A stretch of DNA of 64,000 nt. It comes from Pleodorina starrii. Its lineage: Eukaryota; Chlorophyta; Chlorophyceae; Chlamydomonadales; Volvocaceae. The stretch is taken from contig BRXU01000006.1 of assembly GCA_030267565.1 (NCBI GenBank), forward strand, positions 1,910,001-1,974,000, read 5' to 3'. Position numbers and translations under genes: made by a program. Below the pieces are notes generated by a model. It had not been told where the DNA came from. It saw nothing but the letters and a program-made list of their open reading frames with translations, and ran no database searches. Positions 25,301-36,343 of this stretch are shown here, in pieces (positions within the stretch are counted from its first letter, which is position 1; each line of letters starts with the position of its first letter).

Positions 25301-28300
25301 CCGCGCACGCGTCTGGCATCGAGGCGTCCACCTGCTGCTGCAGCTGCTGCTGGTGGCACCATCCTCCTCTCCTGTGATTGCACCATCCACCGTCCATCTG
25401 CTGCTGCTGGCACGAACGCACGATCCTCCTGCTGTGGATGCACCATCCTCCCCCGTGTGTGTCATGGCTCCGCGCATTTCTGGGCCCCTGCCCCCTTTTG
25501 GCACCGATCCGAATGTCAGGGCGACGATGGCGGCGGCAGTGGCGGCGGCAGGGGCGCGTCACCAGCGGCGGGGAGTACGGCAGCGGGCGACAGTTGTACG
25601 GGGTAAGGCGCGCCGGTAGGCACGCGCGGGGATAGTTGAGATAAGGGCTCTGCGAAAGCGGTTAGGTAGGGGTTCAAGCCCTTTTAAGCGCACGCACAGA
25701 GTCCATAGGCAAGGCAACTCGAATGATCCTTATCCCAGCCTCGTGGTATGTACAGCGACACCTGGCCTCCCAAGGACTGGCGGCACCGCGGTCCCCCGGG
25801 GCCTGCCCCTGCCCACCCCCTGCCCACCCCCTGCTCCTAGCCTCCCAGCTGCGTGGCTGCTCCCAACCCACCAGCACCACTCGCGCATCTCAGACCCGAC
25901 CCTCGAATCTCTCGTTCGGGGCCCCTGACCTCGAACCTCTCCCTTTTCCCCCGCGTCCGTCGCCTCGGTCACCTCGCCGCACCTCGTGTTTCTCCCCTCC
26001 CCTGCCCCTTTCCCACCCCGTTCACGGACCCGGCCCCTATACGTGGATAAACCCTCCTCCGGCAGTGAATCATTCTTATATAAAGGATCATATCACTCCC
26101 TCACCCCTCCCTCCGGCCCGTCCAAAGACCTATCCTGTTGGGCTGTGAGACCGGTGCGCTGCTGGAGATGGTTCTGGACGAGCGCCAGAAGCGCGAGGCG
26201 CCGCCCAAGACGCTCATCGAGGGGCTCGTCACCGCCGCAAAGGTGGAGGGGGAGGAGGGAATGAGGGAGAGGAAGGGGGGCCAGGCCACATGTGGGCGAG
26301 CAGTCAGGGTCGGGGGACCCCCTTGGGGGGAGAGAGAGTCATTAGCAGCGATATATTTGGTGGAGCGAGGGGGCGAGGAGGCGAACGGGCGAGGAGCGCG
26401 GGGGCCGAGTGGTATTTCGGCATTTCTGGGGGGCGCGTGTGGGCTGTGTGGGGCTGAGGTGTATAAGGTACCGGTACGGGAATAGCGGCGTGACAGCAAG
26501 CAGCCACACCGCGGCTGGCGCGGCGCGGGTACCTGCCTGCGCTTCGGCCGCGGGGCCAATGCCGGGGAAGCCGACGGGGTGCGGGGGCAGGGGAGGCGGA
26601 AGCTGATGACGGGTTTCAGGACCGTGTGTAGGGCTGGTGTAGGGGCCCTGGCCTGGCCTTGAGCTGCGCCATCGCGGATGCACACGCGAAGACACAGGGG
26701 TCACCTGAGCCGAGCCCGAATGGACCGCCTCCATACCGGGGCAGTCCATACCGGTATCGTTTTGCTTATTGGCCCCAAAGCTGTGGACGCCATCCCGGAC
26801 CCCTTCTCAGGACCGCCGCAACGGCCAGGCAGCCGCCGCCTCCGCTGCCTCCGCCTCCGCCTTCACCAGCCTCTACCAGATCGCCCTGCCCGCCGGCCGC
26901 AAGGCCCTCCTGGCCACCACTCCCTCCCACCTGCGGCTCTGGGTTGCACCGCCCGCCAGCGGTGCCGCCGGAGGCGGCAGCGCCTCCCCCTGGCAGGCCC
27001 TCTTCCTCACCCCCCAGCCCCACCCGCACCAGCACTCGGGCCGGGCGGCGGCGGCGGCGGCGGCGCCGCCGCCACCGCCGCCGCCGCTGGCGGTGCTGGA
27101 GGCCGTGTCTCCGTCGCCTCACAGCCAGCTGCAGCTGTGGTGGCCCGTGGGTCTGTCTGATGTGCCCAGTCGATTCGCCTGGCTGGTGGGCGGGGTGTTG
27201 TACCACGGGGAGTTGGACTGGGAGGCGCTGGCGGCGACGGCGACGGGAGCGACGGCGGGAGCGACGGCGGCGGCGACGTCGGGTGGCGGCGAGGTGTTGT
27301 CGAGGGTCGCCATGTTGCCGGTGGATGGCTACGGGTCGGAGGGTGAGTGCCGGAGCAGGCCAGCTGGTCAGCGTGCTGCTGTGTGCACCTCGCCAAGGCC
27401 CGCCTGCTGCCTTCCCTCCCCTCCCTCCCTCGACCTCCTCGGCCGTGGCCGTGGCCGTGGCCGTGGCCGCGAGCTGCCTGCGCGGTCGCGCCGTTGGTGT
27501 TGGAAAGGAACACAACACAACACAACAAAACCAGGGCCGCATCCGGCTGGGGCTGGTGCGTGTCCGCAGCCGTGCCCGCCGCCGCCCTCCGGCCGTGTGT
27601 TTACAGCCCTGCCGCTGCCACCCCCCGTCAGCCTCCACCTCTCACCTCTCACATCTTACCTCACACATATACCTACGCCTTTCCAAACCCAGCTGCTAAG
27701 GTCTGGACCTCAAGAAGCCCCTCCGCACATTTTCCCGTGTACTGCTGTGTACTGTACGGCGCCACGCCACAGCTGACGGCGACGGCGACGGCGGCAGCGT
27801 CGGCTTCGCCTCCGCCGCCGCCTCCGCCGCCGACGGCGGCTCCGCTCGCAGCTTGGTGGTCACCGAGTACCACCTGCTGCTGCTGGCCAGGGACCGACTG
27901 AGGCTGGTCAACCGAGTCAACGGTCGTACAGTGGTGGAGCGGGCGTTCCGGTCGCCGCTCACGCGCAGCGTCACGGGGGAGCCCTCCCGGGAGATCGGTG
28001 GGTTTGGTTTCGGGGCGCGCGGGAGCCGCGGTTTGGGTGGTGGGGCGGGGGCGGAAGTGGTGGAGGGGGAACGCGGGTTCGGGGGCCCCGCTTGGCTGAG
28101 AGCGCCGGCGCTTGGATAGCGAGAGGCGGCAGGCTGGTGTAAGCTTACGAGCGTTGCCTTCTCTGGGGACGATTGCGTGGTGGTAGAGCAGGAGCGGCTC
28201 GGGCAATGGGGGTCTCGGGAGGGTTTGGGGGGGGGGGGGGGCAGGGTTGGGCCCCCCTCCTGTTCCTCTGCTAGGTGCTTGCCTCTTTCGCAGCCTACCC

Positions 28301-31226
28301 TACCACCCTACCACCCTACCCCTTCCAGCTCGGGGTGCTCTCCTCTCTAAGGGTGTTGTTACCAACCGCACTTCGTTTCGTTGTGTCGTTAGGGCGGCTG
28401 ATGGCTTCCAGCCGTGCACCGTATTGCACCGTATTGCACCCACTCGTTCGTGGCCCTGCTCGGTCATTAGGTTTGTCTGCATCGAGCCCCCAGCCACTTC
28501 CCTCCGACCCTAAAACCAACCCTAAAACCCTAAAACCCTTAAACCAACCTTGCATCTCAGACGGTTTGGTTCGAGATCTGGTCAGCGGGGTGACCTACAT
28601 GGCGGTTGACGAGGCGCTGTATGAGGTCAACCTGCAGAACGAGGCGGGCGGCATGTGGAGGGTGTACATGATGATGCAGGTGGGGAGGGGGGGGAACGGG
28701 GGGGACTGGGGGAGGGGGAATGGCGGAGGAGGGCAGAGGATTGGGGTGGTGGTGGAGGAAGCGCGCGTGTGTGTGGTGTCTGGTGTGATGGGGTGGGGAG
28801 TCACACACACAGACTCCCACACCCTGACATACGGTACGGTGACACCGCTGACCGACTCACCACTGCCCTCCTTTCCTTTTCTGCAGGACTGGGACGCCGC
28901 GCTGCGCTGCTGCTCGGGCTCCTCGCAGAGGGACGAGGTGCACCGGGAGCGTGGCGAGGTGGCGCTGGCGGCGGGGGACTATCGTACGGCAGCCGTACAC
29001 TATGCAAAGGTAACGGTATGGTGCATCGCAGCGGTCCGTGGCGGCCTACGTTTGCGGGATCTGTTCGTTCTTCGTTGGCGGCGCGACGAGGCGGCGCGGG
29101 TCGCTTTGGAATGGCCCGAATGGGTTATGGGAGTTCTACCGTAGTTCCTGAGCTGCCAGCCAGCCAGCCAGCCAGCTACGTGGCTGCGCTCCCACCATCC
29201 CATCCATTTTGCCGCCTTGTCACTCGTTACCTCCTGCATCTCTCTCTCTGTCTCTTTCTCTCATTCTCTCTCCTTCTCTCCTGCGCCCACCCGTACTGCC
29301 GTACGCTTTGTCGTACAAACAGATCACCGACGGGCGCCCGCCCTTTGAGGACGTGGCCCTCCAGTTGGCCGACTGCGGCGACCCCACCGCGCTGCGAACC
29401 TTCCTGGCCACACGACTCGCAACGCTGGCGGCGAGCCTGGGCGGCGCCCGCGGCGGCGGCGGCGGCGGCGGCGCCGCAGCGGCCAGCCTCGTGGGCAGCT
29501 CCGGCGGCGGCGCCGCCGCCGCCGCTGGCGGCGGCGGCGGCGGCCCCGGTTTGGGTCCTGAGCGCGCCCAGTGCACGCTGGTGTCCGCCTGGCTGACGGA
29601 GCTGTACTTGGACGCGATCAACAAGGCCCTGCTGGAGGTACGACACCGTACGAGTACGACACCGTACGTCGTCAGGCGCATTTGGCGTCTCCGCCGCAGG
29701 ACCTCCTGAAAACCCGTCTACTGCATGACCCCTGCGTGTTGATGGGGTTTTGTTTTTTGACGCTGTCTTTGCCGCGGCCTGCCTCCTTTCCTCCGCGCAC
29801 GCGTGCCCATGGGTTTCGGAGCAGCCGGCCTCCCCCTTGCGACCCCTTTTGCACAACCCCACCACCACCACCACCACCACCACCACCACCACCACCACCA
29901 CCACCACCACCACCACCACCACCACAACCTTGGCGTTTCATTTTGACATGGAGCCTTGGAGCGCAACGTAGCATGTGTAGGAGGGGGGGCCGCTACACTT
30001 TGACTTGGAGCGCAATGTAGGATGCGAGAGTTACAATGAGGGACCACTAGGGTCCTGCGCTGGCGCATTCTGAGTCAACTCAGAACCTCACGCAACGTAG
30101 CATGTGTAGGCCAGGTAGCGCAAGACCAGCAGCGTGTGTTGTTGCCGGTACATGAGGTGTTGTGCCATATTAAAACAAAAAACCGACAGGCCGATGGCGA
30201 GGCGAGTGAGTCGTACCAGTCGGCCGTCACGGCGCTGCGGACCCACCTCAGCGACTGGGTGCACGTGATGGATCCAGGTAGGTGGTTGGAGCGGGTGGTT
30301 AGGGTGGTTGGGGTGGTTGGAACGGCGCCCGAGCCCGGCGTCCTTGGCGGGACAGAGACCGCACCAAAAAAACGGTCTTGGTGCGGTCTTTGGGGCACCA
30401 AGACCGCACCAAAGACGCCGTTGACAGTCGGGTCACCGGGCTGTGCGACTTCCCACCGGTTCCCACCAATTGCTTCAAAGGCCGGGAGGCCTCCCCAGGG
30501 CCACACGTCCCCTCCCTCCCACCTCGACCACCTGCCTGCCTGCCTGCCGCCCTCTTCTGCACGTGTGGCACGTACACAGGTACGACAGTGTCGCTTCTTG
30601 CCAGTTACGGCCGTTTGGACGAGCTGCTGCAGCTGGCCCAGCTGAGGGGCGATCACGAGGGTCTGTTGGAGCAGCTCATGACCAGAAAGCAACCCGGGGG
30701 AGCGATACGGTGCGTGGCGAGGGGGGTGCGAGGTGTATGTGTAGGCGTGTGCGTGTATCAGGTGTGTGAGGGGTGTGTGAGTGTGGGTACGTGCGACGTT
30801 CGCTCCGTGGGCGTACCTGCCGTGCATGTATGTCGTACTGGGCATGTCGTAATCGTGTCCGCTCACGGCGCTCTTCGTGGCGGGCTTCTCCTCCTCCCTT
30901 TTCACCCCAATTCCCTTGACACGAAACACACCAATGTACACACACATACACACACGCACACACACAACACACGCACACACGCACACGCACGCAGGGCGCT
31001 GGCGGTGCTTCGCTCCCCCGCTGTGAGTCGGGAGCTGGTGTACAAGTTCGCACCCGGGCTGGTGGCGGCGGCTGCGGAGGAGGCGGTGGACTTCTTCGTG
31101 GCCCAGGTGCCTCTGGGTGCCGGGGTGGCGGGGTGGCCAGAATGGGCGGATGAGGGGCCGGAATGAGGGGCCGGAATGAGGGGCCGGACCCTCGCCCGGG
31201 CGTCGTTGCACTGGGGCCTGGCTGAT

Positions 31227-31287
<61 letters not shown>

Positions 31288-34200
31288 TGGGTTCCATATG
31301 TCCAACAACTGGTGGGATGCTGCTGCTGGTGGTGGTGCTGACATTCCTGCAGCGGACAAAAAGGTGCACGCATGTCGATCCCCGGCCTAACCCAGCCCCT
31401 GTGCACCGAGTGACGTGCGTTCCCCCTTCTTACTCTCCCGCTCCCGCTCTCCCCCGCTCTTTGCCCGCTCTCTCCCCCTCAAGCGGCCCCCCCTGGAGCC
31501 CCGCCGCCTGCTGCCGGCGCTGCTGCGCTACGGCGAGCTCGACTCCCCACCGACCGCGCGGCGACATGTGCTGCGGTGAGGCCACCGGCCCTCCCCCCCT
31601 TGCGGATGCATTGTTATATGAAGGAGCATATCACTCCCTGACCCCCCTTGCGGATACATTGCGCGCCGCCTCATCCTCATCTGCGGTATACCTGGTGTGC
31701 GGTTTGTGCGGAGCGCTCCGCCTTCGGTCGGTTGGGTGCTCTGCGCGCGTCAGGCCCGACAGGCCCGGCGAGGAGCCGCCTGCCTGCCTGCCTGCCTGCC
31801 TGCCAGAAATCGGAATCGGACCCCCACTCGGCGCCCACTCCCGGCAACCGTGACGGTTCTGCAGTCACGGTGTTGATGTTGGAGTGGGCGCAACGCCGCA
31901 AGCCCCCGCAAGCCCGCATCGGGGGCTGCGTTGCGCTGGTGGCGATGAGCTCCCTGAGGCTTTTGCTGCACGACTGACTGCGTGCCGTACTGTCATACAG
32001 GTTCACCGCCGTACCTTTTGCTGCCGTACCATGCATGTGTGTCCCCTCCCTGCTGCGCAGATACGTGGAGTTTGCCATAGAGGAGCTGGGCACAACTGAC
32101 AGGTACGACACCAGTTGTACGGCCACAGTAGTACGGCAACATGCTCTCGAGTTGACGCAGTCGGCAGATCCTTCCTACTTTTTAGTACCGGATCTGGTAG
32201 ATGGCGCTGGCTGCCATTCTTTTGAGCAGGAGTTCGTTCGAGCGCCATTTGTACCTACAGCATGTGCAGGTTTGCGTCTGACATTATTCCGGTGGGCCCT
32301 GCACGCGTCGATTGTCATGCCTGTTAGCCTGCTGGCTCCTGAGTATCCTCGGGAGAGGATGCGAGAGTTACAATGAGGGACCACTAGCGCACTAGGGTCC
32401 TGCGCTGGCGCATTCTGAGAGGCTTTTGCTGCTTACAATGTCGCATGGGACAATCGGCGTGCGAAGGGCCCACCAATCGCGCCATGCGGCATGACTCATG
32501 CCTGTCCGACCGACCCAACCCGCGCGCAGTGTCGTACACAACCTGGCAGTCGCGCTGTACAGCCTGGCCCCCGGCGAGGAGGGCGAAGCGGCGCTGCTGC
32601 GCTACCTCACTCGCGCCGGCCGCGGCGGCGCCAACCTGACGTACGGCGGTACGACACCACTGTACGACACGCAGTACGCGCTGCGGCTGGCGCAGGAGTG
32701 CAACAAGCCGCGCGCGGCGGTGCGGCTCATGTGTCAACTGGGTGAGCAACTCGCTGCGGGGGCAGCGGCGAGTGGAGTGGAGTGGAGGTTTTACTTTAAT
32801 AGTGCTTACTTTGGGTGCCTGCTGGTTAGGCGACCATGCGAGCGCAACTGCGAAGTGGATAAGGCCCGGGGCCGCTGGGGCCTTGAGAGAGGAAAGGGGG
32901 TGTGGTGCGGTGCGGTGCGGTGCGGCGTCGGCGCTCCACGGCTGCCTTACGCTCGGTGCGGTGCCGCGTGGGCCTTACGCCTCCGTCCGTCCGTCCTGGG
33001 AGGGCTCCCGAGGAGGGAGGGAGGGCGGCGTCCAGGGGGGTGGTGGGGGCAAAGGGGATTCTATCCAGCGCGGCCCATCAACCGGACATACAGGTACCTC
33101 TCTTCACACCACCACGACACAGCGATAGGGGTCGAACGTCGGAGTCAGCTCAGCTGGCGTCCTCCGGACGTTGCCATGTCCCGCCCGACCCAACCCGACC
33201 GAATCCGTCTCGATCGGACCCGACCCGATCTCATCCGACCCGACCCGACCCGACCCGACCCAAATCGACCCGACCCGAACCGAAGCAAATCGAGCTGCTC
33301 CGGTTCTGCCTGTGTGCCTGGTTGCCTGATCAGGCATGTACCCCGACGCCGTGCGCGCCGCTCTGGCTCTGGACCTGGGACTGGCCAAGGCGGTGGCGGG
33401 GGAGCCCGACCAGGATGACGCGCTGAGGAGGAAGCTGTGGCTGCAGGTACGAGGTGTCGTACGGCGATGTACGGCAACGTGGTCTGCACATGCACGTACG
33501 TGTGTACGGTAGACCGGCGGTGTTGCTGGTGTTGCTGGTGGCAGCAATGTTTATTAAAACACGCGTTTTGGGAGGGACGTGTCTTCGGATGTTCTGGACC
33601 GGCGCTGACCGCTGCTTTGGACCGCAGGTGGCGCGGCACGTTGTGGAGACGGGGAGCAAGGTGGCGGCCGCCGCCGCCGGCGCCGGCGCCGGCAGCGGCG
33701 CCGCCGGCGGCGACGCGGCCGACCCCACCGCCCACATCCGCACCGCGGTGGAGTTCCTCCGGGAGGCCGACGGTCTGCTGCGCATAGAGGACATCCTGCC
33801 CTTCTTCCCGGACTTTGTCACCATCGACAACTTCCAGGTATACCGTATACAAGAGTGCTGTGCTGCTCTGTACGACAACCGTACTGCCCGTACACCTATT
33901 TGCACGACGGGCAGATCGGTCGGCGCTGCGCTGGCGGGGCACTGGCGAGTCCGAGTCCCAGCGGCGCAATAAAGTAAACAAACCAAAGCGTCCTCGGTCG
34001 TATCCCTTTTTCATCCCAACGAACCCCCTCCCCCAATCTCCCCCAGCTCCCCTTGACACCCCACCACCGCCACCGCCACCCCACGCCAGGCCGCCATCTG
34101 CGACTCCCTGAAGCGCTACGGTGCCGCCATAGAGGGTCTCAAAGCGGACATGGAGGAGGCGACCGCCATTGCCGAGGCGCTGAGGGCAGACATTGCACTG

Positions 34201-36015
34201 CTGGGGGCCAGGTGAGACATGGGGGGGGGTGACGGGGGGCGGGGGCCGGGGGGCGGGATGGGGTTGTTGTGAGATCAAGCTGGGGGCGTGAGCGTGAGCG
34301 TGGGGGAGGGGCGGGGGTGATGGCGGGGAACGTTACGGTGGGGTACGCTCGGAGCTTGTCCCTCCCCGCGGCCCTCAGCAGAATTCGCCAGGACTCCTTT
34401 CCCGCGGCCCGCGCGCAGCCTGCCTGTATTGTACTATACTGTATGTCGTCATCTGCACTACAAAACCAACCAACCAACCATGTCGGTGTCACATGTTGTC
34501 CCTGCGTTGCACCGTATCTGCAATTTCCCGTATCAAAGCCAGCTGATCTGACCCACAACCCCTGCCGCACAACCCCTGCCGCACAACCCACGTGCGATGC
34601 CTCTCTGCTGCCCGCAGGTCTGCGGTGGTGTCGCTGTGTCAGCCCTGCGTGCGCTGCGGAAGACCCATTTCGGAGGCGGCGCCGCTGACAAGCCTGCCCC
34701 AGGGTGAGAGGGTGGCTGCCTGAGGGGTTTGGCTGAGGGTGGCTGCAGAACGACGAAGGGCCTTTTCGGCAGAGGTGGATTCCTTCCCCATGGCCGGGGG
34801 GACAATGGAACGGGTTTGGCGAGCTCGCACCCTGCTGCTTATCACCTAGACGTCCTCGAGCGGCAACAGGCAACGAAAGGTCAGTCCCCGCCATCCCTCA
34901 CACGCCTCAACCTCCCGCGTTGTCCCGCGGCCCTTGCCCCGTCTGTCCCGCTGCCCTCGCACGTCGCGACACCCTCTCTCTCTATTTTAAATGTGAGACC
35001 CGCCTCGCCCCGCCCTGCCCCGCCCCCCCTAACCCCCTGCCCCGCCCCGCCCCGCCCTGCTCCTGCCCACTCGGTCCCTCCCTCCCCTCCCTCCCTCCCT
35101 CCCCTCGTCCTCGTCCTCAGGCGGTGCGCTGCCTCCCTTCTACCTGTTCCCCACCGGCTGCGCCTACCACGTGGCCTGCTGCGCCGCCGAGGTGACAGAG
35201 CTGGTGGCGCCGCAGCAGCGCAAGAGGGTGCGGGGGCGGGGGTGCGGGGGCGGGGCGGGGGCGGGCGGGGGACTGGAAATGGAAACACAGACACCTCCAT
35301 CGGTCCGTTCCGCCCCTCCGCCAGTCAGGCAGTCAGTCAGTCAGTAGGACTGACGGAAGGCAGAGGGGCGGAACGGACCGATGGAAGTGGACCGATGGAG
35401 GGAGGGTCTGTGTGTTCTGTGTGTTCTGGTGGGTACGAACAGGGGCATCATCGCCCCCCTACACCGCGGGGTAGGTAGGGGAACTGAGCTTTTGTCCGGC
35501 AGGACGGAGCGGCGCCTGTTGATGGGGAAGGGGGAGGGCATCTCGTTCGTCTCGCTGGTGGATAGACGAACGCCGGGGCCTTAAAAGGCCTACGGCTGGC
35601 CGCTTCGTTCATTCGTTCGCTCGTTCATCCGGCCGGACGATGGGACCTTCGGCCGTTCGCCCAAAGCGGCCCTGAATCATCCAGACGACGAAGTTTTCGT
35701 TTCCCCCCGGCATAGAAGACTTGAGGGTTGCGTTCCTTCCCTCTCCGCCGCTGCCCGTGTCGCCCGATCCACCGGCGTCTCCCTCCGCAGATCCACACGC
35801 TCATGGCGCGCCTCTCCCGCGTCAAGCCCGGCGCCACCATCGCGCCCGCGTACGGCGGCGCGCCCGCCGCCGACGTGTCGGCCCTTCAGGAGGCTCTGGC
35901 GGCGGAGATTGGGTGCGAGGACCCGCGCAATGGGGAGCTGACGGTGCGGTTGCTGGAGGCGCCGTTCGTGTACGAGTCAAGCGACCGAGCGGAGGCCGAG
36001 TCGTGGGCCATATGA
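22367..36015 (+). CDS. VPS18: VPS18, core subunit of HOPS/CORVET tethering complexes, 22 exons, 1175 aa
   Basis: Exons: 22367-22545, 23276-23384, 23698-23885, 24713-24796, 26128-26242, 26811-27342, 27773-27997, 28561-28679, 28887-29009, 29323-29637, 30190-30277, 30580-30709, 30997-31108, 31484-31575, 32061-32102, 32530-32741, 33334-33446, 33628-33837, 34090-34211, 34618-34703, 35121-35227, 35791-36015. All phases agree (3528 nt, TGA). The N-terminal beta-propeller shows [20 protein letters not shown] and [20 protein letters not shown]. The centre is an alpha-solenoid ([73 protein letters not shown]). A coiled coil sits at about 997-1036 and a RING-like region at about 1040-1100. VPS18 links VPS11, VPS16 and VPS33 to tether endosomes and vacuoles; this is family knowledge. 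Gly/Ala-rich insertions interrupt both halves. Exon 4's donor (GTAGGG) is chosen by phase; an extra exon between exons 5 and 6 is possible. Confidence 0.92.
26085..26100 (+). repeat. Dispersed intronic motif, copy 3 of 4
   Basis: GGATCATATCACTCCC lies about 27 nt upstream of the CCAAAG acceptor of VPS18 exon 5, in the sense direction. It is preceded by TTCTTATATAAA, similar to the other copies. Confidence 0.75.
28508..28543 (+). repeat. Interstitial telomere-type CCCTAAAA units
   Basis: Three CCCTAAAA units (28508, 28520 and 28528) and a variant CCCTTAAA lie just upstream of the VPS18 exon 8 acceptor. CCCTAAAA is the complement of the Chlamydomonas-type telomere repeat TTTTAGGG. Confidence 0.75.
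29859..29926. repeat. (ACC)n microsatellite in VPS18 intron 10
   Basis: About 22 ACC triplets lie between exons 10 and 11. They produce poly-His, poly-Thr, poly-Pro, poly-Trp, poly-Val and poly-Gly shadow frames. Confidence 0.95.
30020..30074. repeat. Dispersed intronic repeat, copy A
   Basis: A 55-nt stretch starting GGATGCGAGAGTTACAATGA and ending GGCGCATTCTGAG, in VPS18 intron 10. It matches 32357-32418 except that it lacks 7-8 nt between two CTAG repeats. Confidence 0.85.
30354..30416. repeat. Hairpin repeat in VPS18 intron 11
   Basis: AGACCGCACCAAA occurs twice in direct orientation, with its complement (TTGGTGCGGTCT) between them, so either copy can pair with the centre. The longest arm is about 14 bp. 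Confidence 0.7.
31217..31287. repeat. (TGGC)n tetranucleotide repeat in VPS18 intron 13
   Basis: About 17 tandem CTGG/TGGC units between exons 13 and 14. Confidence 0.95.
31623..31638 (+). repeat. Dispersed intronic motif, copy 4 of 4
   Basis: GGAGCATATCACTCCC in sense direction in VPS18 intron 14, about 47 nt after the donor. It is flanked by ATTGTTATATGAA and TGACCCCCC, matching the copy near 19045. Confidence 0.8.
32357..32418. repeat. Dispersed intronic repeat, copy B
   Basis: Second copy of the 30020-30074 sequence, in VPS18 intron 15. It keeps a small hairpin (GGACCACTAG / CTAGGGTCC) that is partly deleted in copy A. Confidence 0.85.
33185..33290. repeat. (CCCGA)n-type satellite in VPS18 intron 16
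   Basis: Pentanucleotide CCCGA units, partly degenerate, occupy the 3' half of the intron before exon 17. Confidence 0.85.
35296..35385. repeat. Long intronic hairpin in VPS18 intron 21
   Basis: Perfect 23-bp inverted arms at 35296-35318 and 35363-35385 (core CGGTCCGTTCCGCCCC), with further imperfect pairing inside (GCCAGTCA / TGACGGAAGGC) around a CAGT-repeat loop. The whole could fold as a stem-loop of about 90 nt. Confidence 0.85.
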
Positions 36016-36089
36016 GCCTCTTCCATTCCATCAGTGTGTCGTCTATCGTCTGTTTACGGCGAATATACCGGTAATGTAGCGATGCTACG

Positions 36090-36343
36090 AATGGATGAAT
36101 GGATGGAAGGGTGGATGGATGGAAGGGTGGATGGATGGATGGATGGATGGATAGATGGATGGATGGATGGATGGATGGATGGATGGATGGAAGGGTGGAT
36201 GGATGGATGGATGGAAGGGTGGATGGATGGAAGGGTGGATGGATGGAAGGGTGGATGGATGGAAGGGTGGATGGATGGAAGGGTGGATGGATGGAAGGGT
36301 GGATGGATGGATGGATGGATGGATGGATGGATGGATGGATGGG
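36090..36343. repeat. (GGAT)n/(GGGTGGATGGATGGAA) satellite
   Basis: Tandem GGAT units alternate with GAAGGGTG-containing higher-order units just after the VPS18 stop codon, probably in its 3' UTR. Confidence 0.9.

Noticed and set aside
25635..25690. A tRNA suggested by GGGTTCAAGCCC
   Set aside because: No matching A box or cloverleaf could be drawn.
26766..27638. Minus-strand Arg-rich open frame of 290 codons
   Set aside because: Antisense of VPS18 exon 6 and the next intron; composition reflects CGG/CCG runs.
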